From Funneliformis mosseae (Eukaryota > Glomeromycota > Glomeromycetes > Glomerales > Glomeraceae), in NCBI GenBank assembly GCA_910592005.1, contig CAJVPP010002277.1, positions 1 to 15,502 on the forward strand: a stretch of DNA of 15,502 nt, written 5' to 3'. Positions within the stretch are counted from its first letter, which is position 1. Each line of letters starts with the position of its first letter. Shown one piece after another: positions 7,478 through 15,273 of this stretch. Made by a program: the position numbers and the translations under genes. A model generated the notes under the pieces. That model was given only the letters and a program-made list of their open reading frames with translations, was not told the DNA's origin and searched no databases.

Positions 7478-8800
7478 TGGCTCATCCGAAGATTCTTTAT
7501 CTGATCCTAAGGCTATAAATAAATGATGGTTTAGGACATTCTTCAGAGGATTATTATCTAACTATCGTTATTAATGCGTTAATGTAAAATTTTCGAGATG
7601 CTACTTTGAATGCTTTAGTCAAGGCTGTCATGTTTATTCCCAAGACTTAAGGCTTGAAATACGTTCCTTTCTTATCACAGGTAAGTATTCATCATAATTA
7701 TGTTAACGATACAGTTAACCAAATTTGCGCAATTTCTTTTCGATATAGATCCTTATGCGTCATGCATACATGCCCTAGTGTAATGCTTGAAATTTATTTC
7801 CAGTAATTTTGTATCATAAACAGCCAGCACACCAGGAATTATCTCTCTGATACTTTTGCCGTTTTTTGGAATAAAAGTTCTACAATTCAGATTACAATGA
7901 TGATCCGGTCAAACAAATCACTATATCCATTGAGTGTTATTGCCTATAATGTTACAGATACATACATGCACTTGTAGTGTTTGGCACCAATATTGAGGAA
8001 TATATGCATCTCGCTTTTTGGGAATGAAATGCACCAGCAGTTCAAAATATTGAAAAATGTGAATTTTTCGGATCATACATCCAAGAATAATTCACCCATT
8101 GGCACGTAAATTGGCAATCCCATATATGGATTTGAAGATTGCTACATAGACGCACTTGTCATTCAACTAGAATCAGATTATGCTTTATTCATTCAATTAT
8201 AGATAAAGTAATATCATTTCTTGCTGCTTTTAGTAAAATTTTAGTCATCATTCTTTAAAAGTTTTCGAAATCAAACGTATTCAACACTCTGATTACGATT
8301 ACGAGATGCTTGTTTTGTTTTCCATAAAGGAGAACCATTACCTGTAAGCAAAGAAAGGTACACATTCCTATTTCATTAGCAATACAACATGCTGAATATG
8401 TTCAATTATATTAATTTTTAAGAGGTCTCATGAGTATAGAATTACTTAAAGCATTCCATCCATGCTCTTGAGCATGTCCTAGTTTGGCCGGTGTATACCA
8501 TCAGCTCGCAAGTAAATTATTTAATGCAGGATTTATATCTTGTTGGCTTGAATTATATTATCGTTATGTTATTTTATTTTTCATTGGTTTTCGATTAATG
8601 ATCTTCTCTAATTTCTTTAATGTATGCAATGGGAGCACTAAATATCCATGCGGAAATTTTTTGAAGCATTTTAAGTTTTGTTGAATTTATGGAGAATTAT
8701 GATGAGCCTATTCCTATTGATATAAGATTGCTTAGTAATCACGCTGAAAATTGTCAAGGTCCTTCATTACAAATAATTTAAACTCTTAGGTGTTTATTAT
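7478..8800 (+). pseudogene. TOR kinase fragment (HEAT to FAT region), pseudogene
   Basis: Collinear plus-strand pieces match the TOR phosphatidylinositol-kinase-like family. In order they are: GLGHSSEDYYLTIVINALM and GLKYVPFLSQ (7530-7680); a 68-bp intron GTAAGT...TAG (7681-7748); HTRNYLSDTFAVF; VFGTNIEEYMHL; NVNFSDHTS then RIIHPLARKL; QLESDYALFI; RIQHSDYDYEMLVL then KGEPLP with donor GTAAGC; MSIELLKAF; SLAGVYHQLASKLFNAGFIS followed by CW; and FMENYDEPIPIDIRLL. This order is that of the last HEAT repeats and the start of FAT in TOR. The FRB and kinase domains are absent. Many stops (e.g. TGA 8469), frameshifts and a missing block of about 40 residues before VFGTNIEE show it is dead. Retained introns mean a DNA-level copy, not a retrocopy. 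Confidence 0.85.
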
Positions 8801-9629
8801 ATTTCTTTTATTACTTTTAGCCATTATTTAGGTATGTCAATTTTTTTTTTGTTTTTTTTTTATATTAGTATTTATTTATCTAACTAATGATTTGAATTAT
8901 TCCTTTTTTTCACTTATAGATTTTTTTCAAGAATTTAAGATCGTGATTTTTATATTTCTTATTTTCTTTTGTATTATTTTATGTATAAAGGAAAATTTCT
9001 CTGATTGTTTGGTTTAAATATTAAAATTAACATTAAATAAATGATATATTGAATTATTCCAGTTAACTTTTGCGATATCATTCATTATATTACAGAAATG
9101 GATGTCAGTCAGTTGTTGACTAATCATTAACCCTCCGCTATTGGAACATTGCAACTATAATATAATGGGAAAAATAAAAGTAAATGTTACTTATGTTACA
9201 TTAACTTTCAAATAAGTCAGCTTGGAGAGAAATGACCAGGTCATTCAGAGGCAATTTCAAAATGACCTGGAATTTTGAAGCAGCTGTTCAATTGGATACA
9301 TATTTTGATTTTAACCTTTTTTTTACAAATTTACATCACGTGAAATATTTATTTCACATTTTTGGAAAGCTGGGTCCGTCAATTTTATATAAATTTCAGA
9401 TGGTCAAATGAGGTGCGTCAGATATGAAACCAGTCATTCAAAGTTTGCTTGTTTTAAAGATCCGATTACATAATTACATAAATAAATGACATAATTTTTG
9501 TAAAATGCAACTGTCAAAATACCATTTATAGGCAATTTTACCAATTTTCTCTAACGTTTTAGATTTCCTTCCCTTTCTACTTTCAAACTTACTTCCTCAA
9601 TAAAGAAATTTAATATTAAATACAAAACT
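8801..9629. other. noncoding A/T-rich interval with a hairpin
   Basis: This follows the TOR remnant and has long T runs around 8838-8860. Around 8805-8830 a TTACTTTTAG acceptor-like string followed by CCATTATTTAG might be one more TOR splice junction, but nothing confirms it. The block 9220-9460 contains repeated CCAGGTCATTCA-like motifs in both orientations and may be an old short element whose ends I cannot define. No open frame is credible. Confidence 0.4.
9236..9270. repeat. perfect 10-bp inverted repeat (hairpin)
   Basis: CCAGGTCATT (9236-9245) pairs exactly with AATGACCTGG (9261-9270) around a 15-nt loop. The left arm also overlaps a second palindrome, AATGACCAGGTCATT (9231-9245). A related direct copy, CCAGTCATTCAAAG, lies near 9433. 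This looks like subterminal sequence of a small DNA transposon. Confidence 0.5.
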
Positions 9630-10112
9630 ATGGTTAAACGACGTCCTAGTAAAAGGTAGTAAATTAAAATCAAAAGAAAGACTCGAAATAATTCAAAAAT
9701 TTTGTAAAAGAAAAGCGCGAAATGTTCACTCCTAGAATCATAAAAGAACACAGTGAAGAAAACGAAGAAAAAGAACAATCAATATTCGATCTGGCGTATA
9801 GTTGCCTGGCAAAACTCATTTTAACAAATGGCAAAAGTCGAAACCCTATATTTCGACGGATTTGTTAATAAGTATTTAATATAGTTTTGAATTTTGACGG
9901 GATTTTATTATGGTTGCCAATGACCCCGTCGAAACCCGAGAGTTTTGCCAGGCAACTATAATTTGGCGGAAAGTACTTTACAACTTACAAATGATTTAAG
10001 TGATTTTAAAGAAATAAAAAAACGGTTGGAAGGTAGCGCAGCGAGTTTGGAAGAAATGGAGTATCAATCGGAACAAAAGTATTTGGAGGATTTGGAAAAA
10101 AATCCTAGATGA
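9630..10112 (+). pseudogene. coiled-coil protein gene disrupted by a MITE
   Basis: Plus-strand coding sequence in pieces: MVKRRPSKR from ATG 9630; KLKSKERLEIIQKFCKRKAR in the next frame, ending at TAG 9733; then PRIIKEHSEENEEKEQSIFD (9728-9796). The MITE at 9797-9960 interrupts it. After the element the frame continues LAESTLQLTNDLSDFKEIKK and EEMEYQSEQKYLEDLEK to TGA 10110. Removing the element and one target copy joins GCG (9794-9796) to GAA (9969) in frame with no lost codon. A one-base shift in the A7 run at 10096-10102 would extend the C-terminus to ILDELGE and a GTGAGT donor. The product was basic at the N-terminus and an acidic amphipathic coiled coil after it. The family is not recognised. 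Two further frameshifts lie upstream of the insertion. Confidence 0.6.
9797..9960. mobile_element. hAT-type MITE, 164 bp, inserted in a coding exon
   Basis: The 21-bp terminal inverted repeats TATAGTTGCCTGGCAAAACT + C (9797-9817) and its complement (9940-9960) are perfect. Flanks are ATCTGGCG (9789-9796) and ATTTGGCG (9961-9968), an 8-bp target duplication with one mismatch. Subterminal GTCGAAACC motifs are also present at both ends in inverted orientation. The duplication length and TIR style indicate hAT. There is no coding capacity. The nearly perfect TIRs and duplication suggest a young insertion. Confidence 0.9.
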
Positions 10113-10330
10113 ACTCGGAGAAGTGTGAGTTTGTTTACCTATTGAATAGAAATTCCCACCTTTCTTTCTTTTTAATATTTTGCGTATCAAAATAACGTAC
10201 CACCAAATTTCTTTTTTTTTAAAATTTTTTATATCAAAATAGTTTATTATCTTTTGCACTTCAATTTCTACTAAAACTTTAAAAATCGCAATTTGCGACC
10301 AATTAAAGATTTGTGAATAATAATGAGTGG

Positions 10331-10417
10331 TAGAGACCTGCATAAGTCCAAATTTTGAAACCTGGCCCGGCCTGGAAAATTCTAAAATTATATTTGCTGG
10401 CCCGTTTCAGGCCTCTA
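10331..10417. mobile_element. short hAT-like MITE, 87 bp, upstream of the NYN pseudogene
   Basis: The ends TAGAGACCTG (10331-10340) and CAGGCCTCTA (10408-10417) are inverted copies with one mismatch. Flanks ATGAGTGG (10323-10330) and GTGAGTGA (10418-10425) share the central TGAGTG, consistent with an aged 8-bp duplication. The interior is unusually G+C-rich for the window (GGCCCGGCCTGG and GGCCCG). The ATG that opens the long frame at 10355 lies inside this element, so that upstream start is probably not the ancestral one. Confidence 0.6.
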
Positions 10418-10471
10418 GTGAGTGATATACTGTGGTGCTGTAAGAGTGAAATATCTAAATTCATTAAATCT

Positions 10472-11625
10472 ATGAGTCCTATTCAACTTTTTGTGTTCAC
10501 GAAAGTGAGTCGGTCAGTTTATTCAACAAAAGCGAATGAGGAGGAGCAAGAAAGTATAGATTTATCAGAGACAGAGGCACACGCCAGAGAAATCGACAAT
10601 CAACTAGAGGTTCGTGTTCTCTGTATATACGTTTCATTCCTGATCCTATATATATAATATCACTCACAAATAAATCTACTACCGAAAAATCACAGCGCGA
10701 ACATCCTCTGTGCCAAACTTACCCTTTAACAAACATCGAACTACTATATGTATTCGTTGATGATTCTAATATTTTAGTTGAAGGAAAGTACGTTGTTGCA
10801 GTTCTTGAAAATCTGGGTATATTTGACAGCAAAAAAATATTCCCTATGCTTTAATTGGTTTTGCATTGATATTGATCATGGTAAACTCCTTACAATGATC
10901 CAAGATAATCGTAGGTTGCGGTAATAGTCGGGTCATGTCCGCCACCCAATGATTCGCTTTGGAAACGTGTTTGGGATCAGGGATACAATGTATGGTATTC
11001 GAAAAGGAAGTTGGTGTAGCACTAGCGCATGCAATTGATGAAGTAATTTTCACCAAAAATCCTGGTATATTGGCGATAATCTCTGAAGATGATAGCTATT
11101 ATCCAATAGTAACGACTGCCATCAAACGTAATTGGATAGTTGAAACTTGGTTCTGGAATTCGAGTAAGAAATGATTGTTGTGTTTAAAGCAAGTCGCATG
11201 AGTTATCAGACTGATGGATTTTGATTATCCTCCTTCATAGGAATGTCCGATAAACTTAAGAATAAGACAATTTTTACACCTTTAGATTATTACTATAAGT
11301 CATTCGCTTATGGTTTTGGACCCGACATCACAATGAACAATCGAATTCTTGAGGTTACTGGTCATACATTTCGGAGATGGGAGAACAAAGAAATGATGGA
11401 TGTATTCATTCCTTTAAACGTATTCGGTTGTGGAACCGGATAAATGATGAGTCATTTACTTGTATTTTAATAAAAACACGCAGTTGCAATTAGTAAAGCG
11501 TTGGATAGAAAATAGTCCATATGAATTACAAGTTCGGGAAAAAGGTTTCTAATTTCGTAAGGCATTATATACTTTGGGTCTGTTAAAATTCTTTGACATA
11601 GAATAGATTATTACGGGAAAACGTG
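10472..11625 (+). pseudogene. NYN-domain (PIN-like ribonuclease) gene, frameshifted
   Basis: The likely start is ATG 10472 (MSPIQLFVFTKVSRSVYSTK). A phase-0 intron 10610-10695 (GT...ACAG) leads to the NYN core: LLYVFVDDSNILVEGKY, FCIDIDHGKLLTMIQDNRR, PPPNDSLWKRVWDQGYNV, VGVALAHAIDEVIFTKNPG, then DDSYYPIV and VETWFWN. A second intron, 11164-11240 (77 bp, GTAAGA...CATAG), leads to MSDKLKNKTIF and SFAYGFG. NYN proteins are predicted Mg-dependent RNases related to PIN. The first acidic motif (VDDSN) is kept, but the usual GDGD is EDDS. Breaks: one extra base in the A7 run at 10831-10837, loss of sequence near 10921 (TAA 10922), and one missing base near 10993. The tail (NKNTQLQLVKRWIENSPYEL) is also off-frame and ends at TAA 11550. 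Confidence 0.8.
11164..11240 (+). other. canonical intron retained in the NYN pseudogene
   Basis: GTAAGA at 11164 and CATAG ending at 11240 excise 77 bp and join WFWNS to MSDKLKN through one Arg codon, as the family alignment requires. Its preservation shows this copy was made from genomic DNA. Confidence 0.7.
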
Positions 11626-11766
11626 ATTAGGTTGTGGTAAATGTTAACAGATCTCGGGCTAGGAAAAATCGGGGACATTTTTCCTTTCCACATTTACAAA
11701 TTTTTTACATGTAAAATTTTCTCTATTCTTGCATATATACTCTTTATTCATAAAAAAAGAAAATTC

Positions 11767-12417
11767 TTAATAAAACAGCTTTATAAAATCAGAATATTTT
11801 TTCAATGGTGGAGTCGTGGGGTATTTTTTTAGGAAATCGGTCGTGCTTATATATTCATCTGTTAATATGCATTTCGGGTAAAATCCAGGTATAAGGGAAG
11901 GATTCTCTGATTTTATAGTGACCATTCCGTAATTACATATTAACGACCTTTTTTTTCTAGCTAATTGTTTACAGGATCCATAATTCGAAACAATTACGCC
12001 GGAATTTCCTTATGTGATCGCAAATTCCGAATTCGTTTCTTGAAATGCTACAAAGCAGAAGCGGAAAATTAGTTCCCAAGTTGATCTGTCAAATTATCCG
12101 CCACAGTAGTCATAGTATTATTTCTCGAACGTTCCCGCAAATATCGGTCCATATGTAAAGGGTCATTGATCCAGATTTTCGTGATACGATCATACTCGCC
12201 GATTCCAAGATCACCTATATAAATATAAAAAGGAGGTAAGTTTTACTAGTTGATCCTTTTTATCCGCTTCATTAAAGTAAAAAAAAATGAACGAAAATAA
12301 CGAATAATAAAATCAAACTTCATCACTCTAATCGAAATTTCCGCCTTTTGGATGTTCCAGACAAGTATTTCGAACATATTTCTTTTCTTGAAATTCACTA
12401 AGAAAATGAACATCTAT
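11767..12417 (-). pseudogene. unidentified multi-exon gene remnant
   Basis: Three coding-like blocks lie in order on the minus strand. Block 1 (12417-12331) reads IDVHFLSEFQEKKYVRNTCL and then EHPKGGNFD before TAG. Block 2 (12214-12069) follows an excellent acceptor TTATATAG and reads IGEYDRITKIWINDPLHMDR, RSRNNTMTTVADNLTDQLGN, then TAA. Block 3 begins after acceptor CTTCTGCTTTGTAG (12048) with FQETNSEFAIT, a stop (12010-12012), then an 80-codon stop-free run to 11769 containing SENPSLIPGFYPKCILTDEY and KKYPTTPPLKKYSDF. Amino-acid balance and the splice sites argue strongly for a former gene. In-frame stops at 12328 and 12010 argue it is dead, or that exon borders differ. I cannot name the family. 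More may continue to about 11650 (ENFTCKKFVNVERKNVPDFS). Confidence 0.5.
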
Positions 12418-12623
12418 TAATATTACTATTATTTATTTAATATATTTTATATTACTTTTTTTGTTAAAAAAATTAAAAATATACAGTAAATTAGCTACAC
12501 CTATTCTGAAGCAAGGATTTATTTATTTTATATTATTCTTTTAATTTTTTTGAATTTATCTTTATATCATTTGCATATTATTTTAGATTATTATTTTAAA
12601 TTATTTGATTTACTTTAAGAAAC

Positions 12624-12841
12624 AATTTATTCATCGCAAGTGTGCGATGAATCGTCTCCCTTTTGTCACCCGTGTCACACTTCTCCCTTTTTCATTTTTC
12701 ATATATATTCTGAGAACATAATTTTTTTTTGTTGTAAATAATCTATTCTTCACCCCGCGTTAAATGTCACATGTATTAATTTTGCCCTGCATTACATAAT
12801 TTTGCCCCGAGGCGATGCATCCCACGTGCGATGGATAAATT
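12624..12841. mobile_element. MITE candidate, about 218 bp, imperfect TIRs of about 35 bp
   Basis: The left end AATTTATTCATCGCAAGTG (12624 on) and the reverse complement of the right end, AATTTATCCATCGCACGTG (12841 back), align for about 35 bp with a few mismatches and indels, through ATCGxCTC. The interior repeats TAATTTTGCCC twice (12778 and 12798 regions) and is richer in G+C than its surroundings. No clear target duplication was found. A TA duplication just inside the A/T-rich ends is possible, which would suggest Tc1/mariner. There is no coding capacity. Confidence 0.55.
12629..12652. repeat. perfect 10-bp hairpin in the left TIR
   Basis: ATTCATCGCA and TGCGATGAAT form a perfect 10-bp stem around AGTG. 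The hairpin lies within the left terminal repeat; the right terminus has a weaker equivalent (CATCCCACGTGCGATG). Confidence 0.7.
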
Positions 12842-13141
12842 TACTCTTTAATTATGTATTTAAAAAAATTTCAATTTAAGTTTTGCTATCTTTTAATTTC
12901 TATTTATATGCGAAGGCAAATAAATTATAAGAAATTTTAATTAGCCAATTTATCAAGATTTTTGAGACCTTAGTAATGATTTCTTTAGAAAAAATTTTTT
13001 TGATTGAAATTTCTAGATTTTTCTTTGATGACGACGCGACGAGAAAACATTTTTAATTTTAATAAAATAAATTAAAATTAAAATTAGTGTAAAACAGATA
13101 AATTAATTATATAAACAATTTTAAGTTTTTTTTTTTAAATG

Positions 13142-13437
13142 TCACCATCCATTATCAACTGGAAAGATTGTAATATTTAATTGAGTATATAAATCAATGT
13201 AAATACCAAACGTATAAGGAAAGCACGTCGCTTTGTGAACGAACTCATAATTGGGTGATAAACTAGTTCGAAGCGTATCATAATGTACTTCTTTAACATA
13301 TTCCTAGGTGAATTCGACCAAACGCTGCTGTCTTTACCTTTTTCATTTACGGCCTGAATTTCCACATTCGTGTTTATTTTTAGCGAAGACATGTGACCAA
13401 ATACTTCATATGTAAATAAAGATTTGCTTTTTATGCA
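13142..13437 (-). pseudogene. unidentified exon pair joined by a frameshift
   Basis: From 13437 the minus strand reads KSLFTYEVFGHMSSLKINTN then EIQAVNEKGKDSSVW. Around 13300 the sensible reading moves to another frame, which runs VKEVHYDTLRTSLSPNYEFV then HKATCFPYTFGIYIDLYTQL and ends IFPVDNGW at TGA 13142-13144. Both halves have a normal amino-acid mix. The longer open frame (13392-13177) continues into the wrong frame after SPRNML. An in-frame TAG sits just before the second half, so a deletion or shift is needed. The beta-rich character suggests a globular domain, but I cannot name it. Confidence 0.4.
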
Positions 13438-13674
13438 TTAAAAAGATTTGTCTTGCCAATTTTTCAATGAAGCTTCTAAAAGCTAGTTTTGTCAAAAAAA
13501 TACCAATTCAAGCAATTAAAAGTTTTTAAGAATATTCAGATGAATCTGTATTGACAAATATTTTTCAAAAATTTTTTTTACTAATGATATAAAGGCTTAG
13601 ATGATAGAATTTCCTAATTTAGCAAAAAAATTCCTGATGACATAATTTAAAACTAAAGCAATTTAGATAAATAG

Positions 13675-13860
13675 AGTAAGTATCTAACTCCCTCTCAAAA
13701 ACTTCAAAAATTTTATCTTCAGTGTTATAATTTATCTAATTGGACATATAAACTTATATATGTCTCATTAAATCAAATGTCTTCTTATTCTGAACGCCGA
13801 TCAATAAAAAGTCAAGAGAAAATATTTGACAACCTAAAGAACAAACAGAATATAGTTTGA
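13675..13860 (+). CDS. possible terminal exon, function unknown
   Basis: After an acceptor-like GATAAATAG (ending 13674), the plus strand is open for 61 codons to TGA 13858-13860: LTPSQKLQKFYLQCYNLSNW, then LNQMSSYSERRSIKSQEKIF and NLKNKQNIV. The composition is polar and basic, with a normal residue mix. There is no ATG near the start, so it would be an internal or last exon. An earlier plus-strand scrap, SCQFFNEASKS (about 13452-13484), might belong to the same gene. No family is recognised. Confidence 0.35.
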   Translation, partial: SKYLTPSQKLQKFYLQCYNLSNWTYKLIYVSLNQMSSYSERRSIKSQEKIFDNLKNKQNIV

Positions 13861-14220
13861 AATCTTTAAGAAAAATATGTAAATATTAGTACGAAGCGAC
13901 ATGAAATAAGTATATTGATGTAAGATTTTTATATATAGAACTAGATTTAAACAAATAAGAATTTAATAACAACCAAATTAAACAAGTAATTATATATAAT
14001 AAATTAATATAAATAATAAAACAAAAATACGTTTGGAAGCATATCCGTGTTTGTAAAAGTTTTAAATTTGTCAATTGGTATCAGTAAAAAAAGATCTTTT
14101 GCCAAATCAAAATAGGAAACATTGACAAAATTGTTTATTTAAAATGTAATGAAATAAATAAAAACCCATTTTTTAAAATTTTCTATCTTTAATTATAACA
14201 TTTATTTCTCAAATATTTGC
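13861..14220. other. A/T-rich interval, nothing recognised
   Basis: This is where the P450 remnant at 14221-14565 should continue. No meander or FxxGxRxC heme-binding motif can be found in any minus frame. The 62-codon minus frame here is rich in I/L/Y/F, as expected of random A/T DNA. Confidence 0.5.
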
Positions 14221-14565
14221 TTATGCCTTATTTGATGTATAAAATGTTGAGAATGGTGAACCATTTAAATTTTCTTCTTTGATATTCATACGGCAACTAA
14301 AATCTATTATTAGCTGGACTTCTTTAATTACTGCAATATAATGAGGAAGCTTATTTAGATCTTTATGAGTTAATTTTTGATCGCGTGAAAATTTGAAATC
14401 AATTTCTTTCAAAAGAAGTTTATTTGCTTCGGGGTAAAGAGCCAAACATCAATTGATAACATCATTTGCTTCTATAAAGTTACCAACGTTAGCTTCATCA
14501 GTCATCGGCTTCATATTAGTTTCATTGACAAATTGCACCTGTCGGTGATAGTGTTGTACTGCGCC
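14221..14565 (-). pseudogene. cytochrome P450 fragment (I-helix edge to K-helix)
   Basis: One minus frame, with a single internal TGA (14449-14451), reads FVNETNMKPMTDEANVGNFI, then LALYPEANKLLLKEIDFKFS, LTHKDLNKLPHYIAVIKEV and CRMNIKEENLNGSPFSTFY. This is the P450 order 'PMTDEEI.GN..EA', I-helix, 'LA..PE....L..EI', 'T.EDLNKL.Y..AVIKE', then a '..NG...P..T.F' strand. Two essentials are missing. The oxygen-activating (A/G)Gx(D/E)T(T/S) segment between GNFIEA and LALYPE is deleted (about 13 residues short). The K-helix ExxR has become EVQL. No heme-ligand Cys loop follows. A functional copy would have been an ER-membrane haem monooxygenase. This is a dead fragment. Confidence 0.75.
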
Positions 14566-14900
14566 TCAAGTGAGGTGATAGTAATGAAAGTAATACATAT
14601 CAACTTTAGCAACTTTTGTCACTTAACATATTTTATCTCTTTATTTTAAAAGGCGTAGTTTAGTATTAGTCTAGAAGTTTATATAAATAAACATCTAAGT
14701 TGATCTTAGTCGACAGAGTTTGGAATTAGACTTATAACTCTAAAGCTTAATAAAGAAACTATTTTACACTTTTAACCTTCTACTTGTCTTCATACAAGGA
14801 TTTGATTGTGATATGAAACAAATTCAAGAAACCATTGAGAAAAATATAATACCATCGTCAAAAATTTCATTCAATAACCTTCCATTTCTTTAAAACTTCT
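14566..14900. other. interval with an LTR-like or UTR-like stretch, no supported gene
   Basis: Plus strand has TATATAAATAAAC near 14680 and an AATAAAG about 70 bp later, an arrangement seen in LTRs and in short promoters and terminators. No TG...CA ends with a 5-bp duplication could be fixed. A 26-codon plus frame (14813-14893, MKQIQETIEKNIIPSSKISF) is open but resembles nothing known. Confidence 0.35.
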
Positions 14901-15273
14901 TTAATATACGCTATGAATTGCTTTATGACTTTTGGCCATAACATCGCGAATAAAATTTACAATAGTATTGCGCCCGCGTATTATTATATAACAATCCTTT
15001 TTGTCCGTACGATCAAATTCTTCCAATCCATCATTTGGAGTTGTGCTAAAATGAAATAACATGTTGTAATTTCGTTGTATATATGTTTTCTAATAAAATC
15101 TACTCTTCCCAATCAGATTCCTCTTGTTTAATTACTCGGATTTCCAAGGTCGAATTCCCAAATGTGCCATATTTACTTGATACACCGACTTTTTGTATCT
15201 CCAGAATAATGTTGCAAATACCGATGAATGTAAGTTGAATAGGACCGGAAATTAAGTTTAAACAAGTGAAATG
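14901..15273 (-). pseudogene. unidentified two-exon remnant with a phase-matched intron
   Basis: The minus frame 15273-15104 reads LISGPIQLTFIGICNIILEI, then VSSKYGTFGNSTLEIRVIKQ and EESDW. It reaches GA|GTAGAT at 15103. A 58-bp intron ends TTTCATTTTAG at 15046, and the next exon (15045) joins in the same phase: TTPNDGLEEFDRTDKKDCYI, then GRNTIVNFIRDVMAKSHKAI and HSVY, then TAA 14901-14903. The phase match and residue mix make a former gene likely. The second exon has a strand-then-helix shape that could suit several ATPase-linked domains, but I cannot assign one. The frame may continue past the stop (RSFKEM), so this could be a truncated copy. Confidence 0.45.

Larger units (their letters stand above)
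12418..13141. other. A/T-rich interval containing a MITE candidate
   Basis: Apart from the element at 12624-12841, this is low-complexity A/T DNA without a credible reading frame. Positions 13056-13086 hold AATTAAAATT-type self-complementary repeats. Confidence 0.45.

Noticed and set aside
8484..8684. Intact 66-codon frame as an independent small gene
   Set aside because: Its first part is the TOR segment SLAGVYHQLASKL, and its tail runs into an intron-like region. It is part of the TOR pseudogene.
9551..9778. Minus-strand Phe-rich frame
   Set aside because: It is the antisense of the Lys/Glu-rich coiled-coil coding sequence.
9996..10343. Minus-strand 115-codon frame
   Set aside because: It lies antisense to the coiled-coil pseudogene and repeat DNA, and its first codons come from the MITE at 10331-10417. 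No domain is recognisable.
11641..11832. Plus-strand 63-codon frame after the NYN pseudogene
   Set aside because: Most of it is antisense to the minus-strand remnant that contains KKYPTTPPLKKYSDF. The residues are I/F/K-rich with no family match.
14570..14802. Possible solo LTR (TATA-like box, AATAAA-like site)
   Set aside because: No TG...CA termini with a short target duplication and no primer-binding site could be established.
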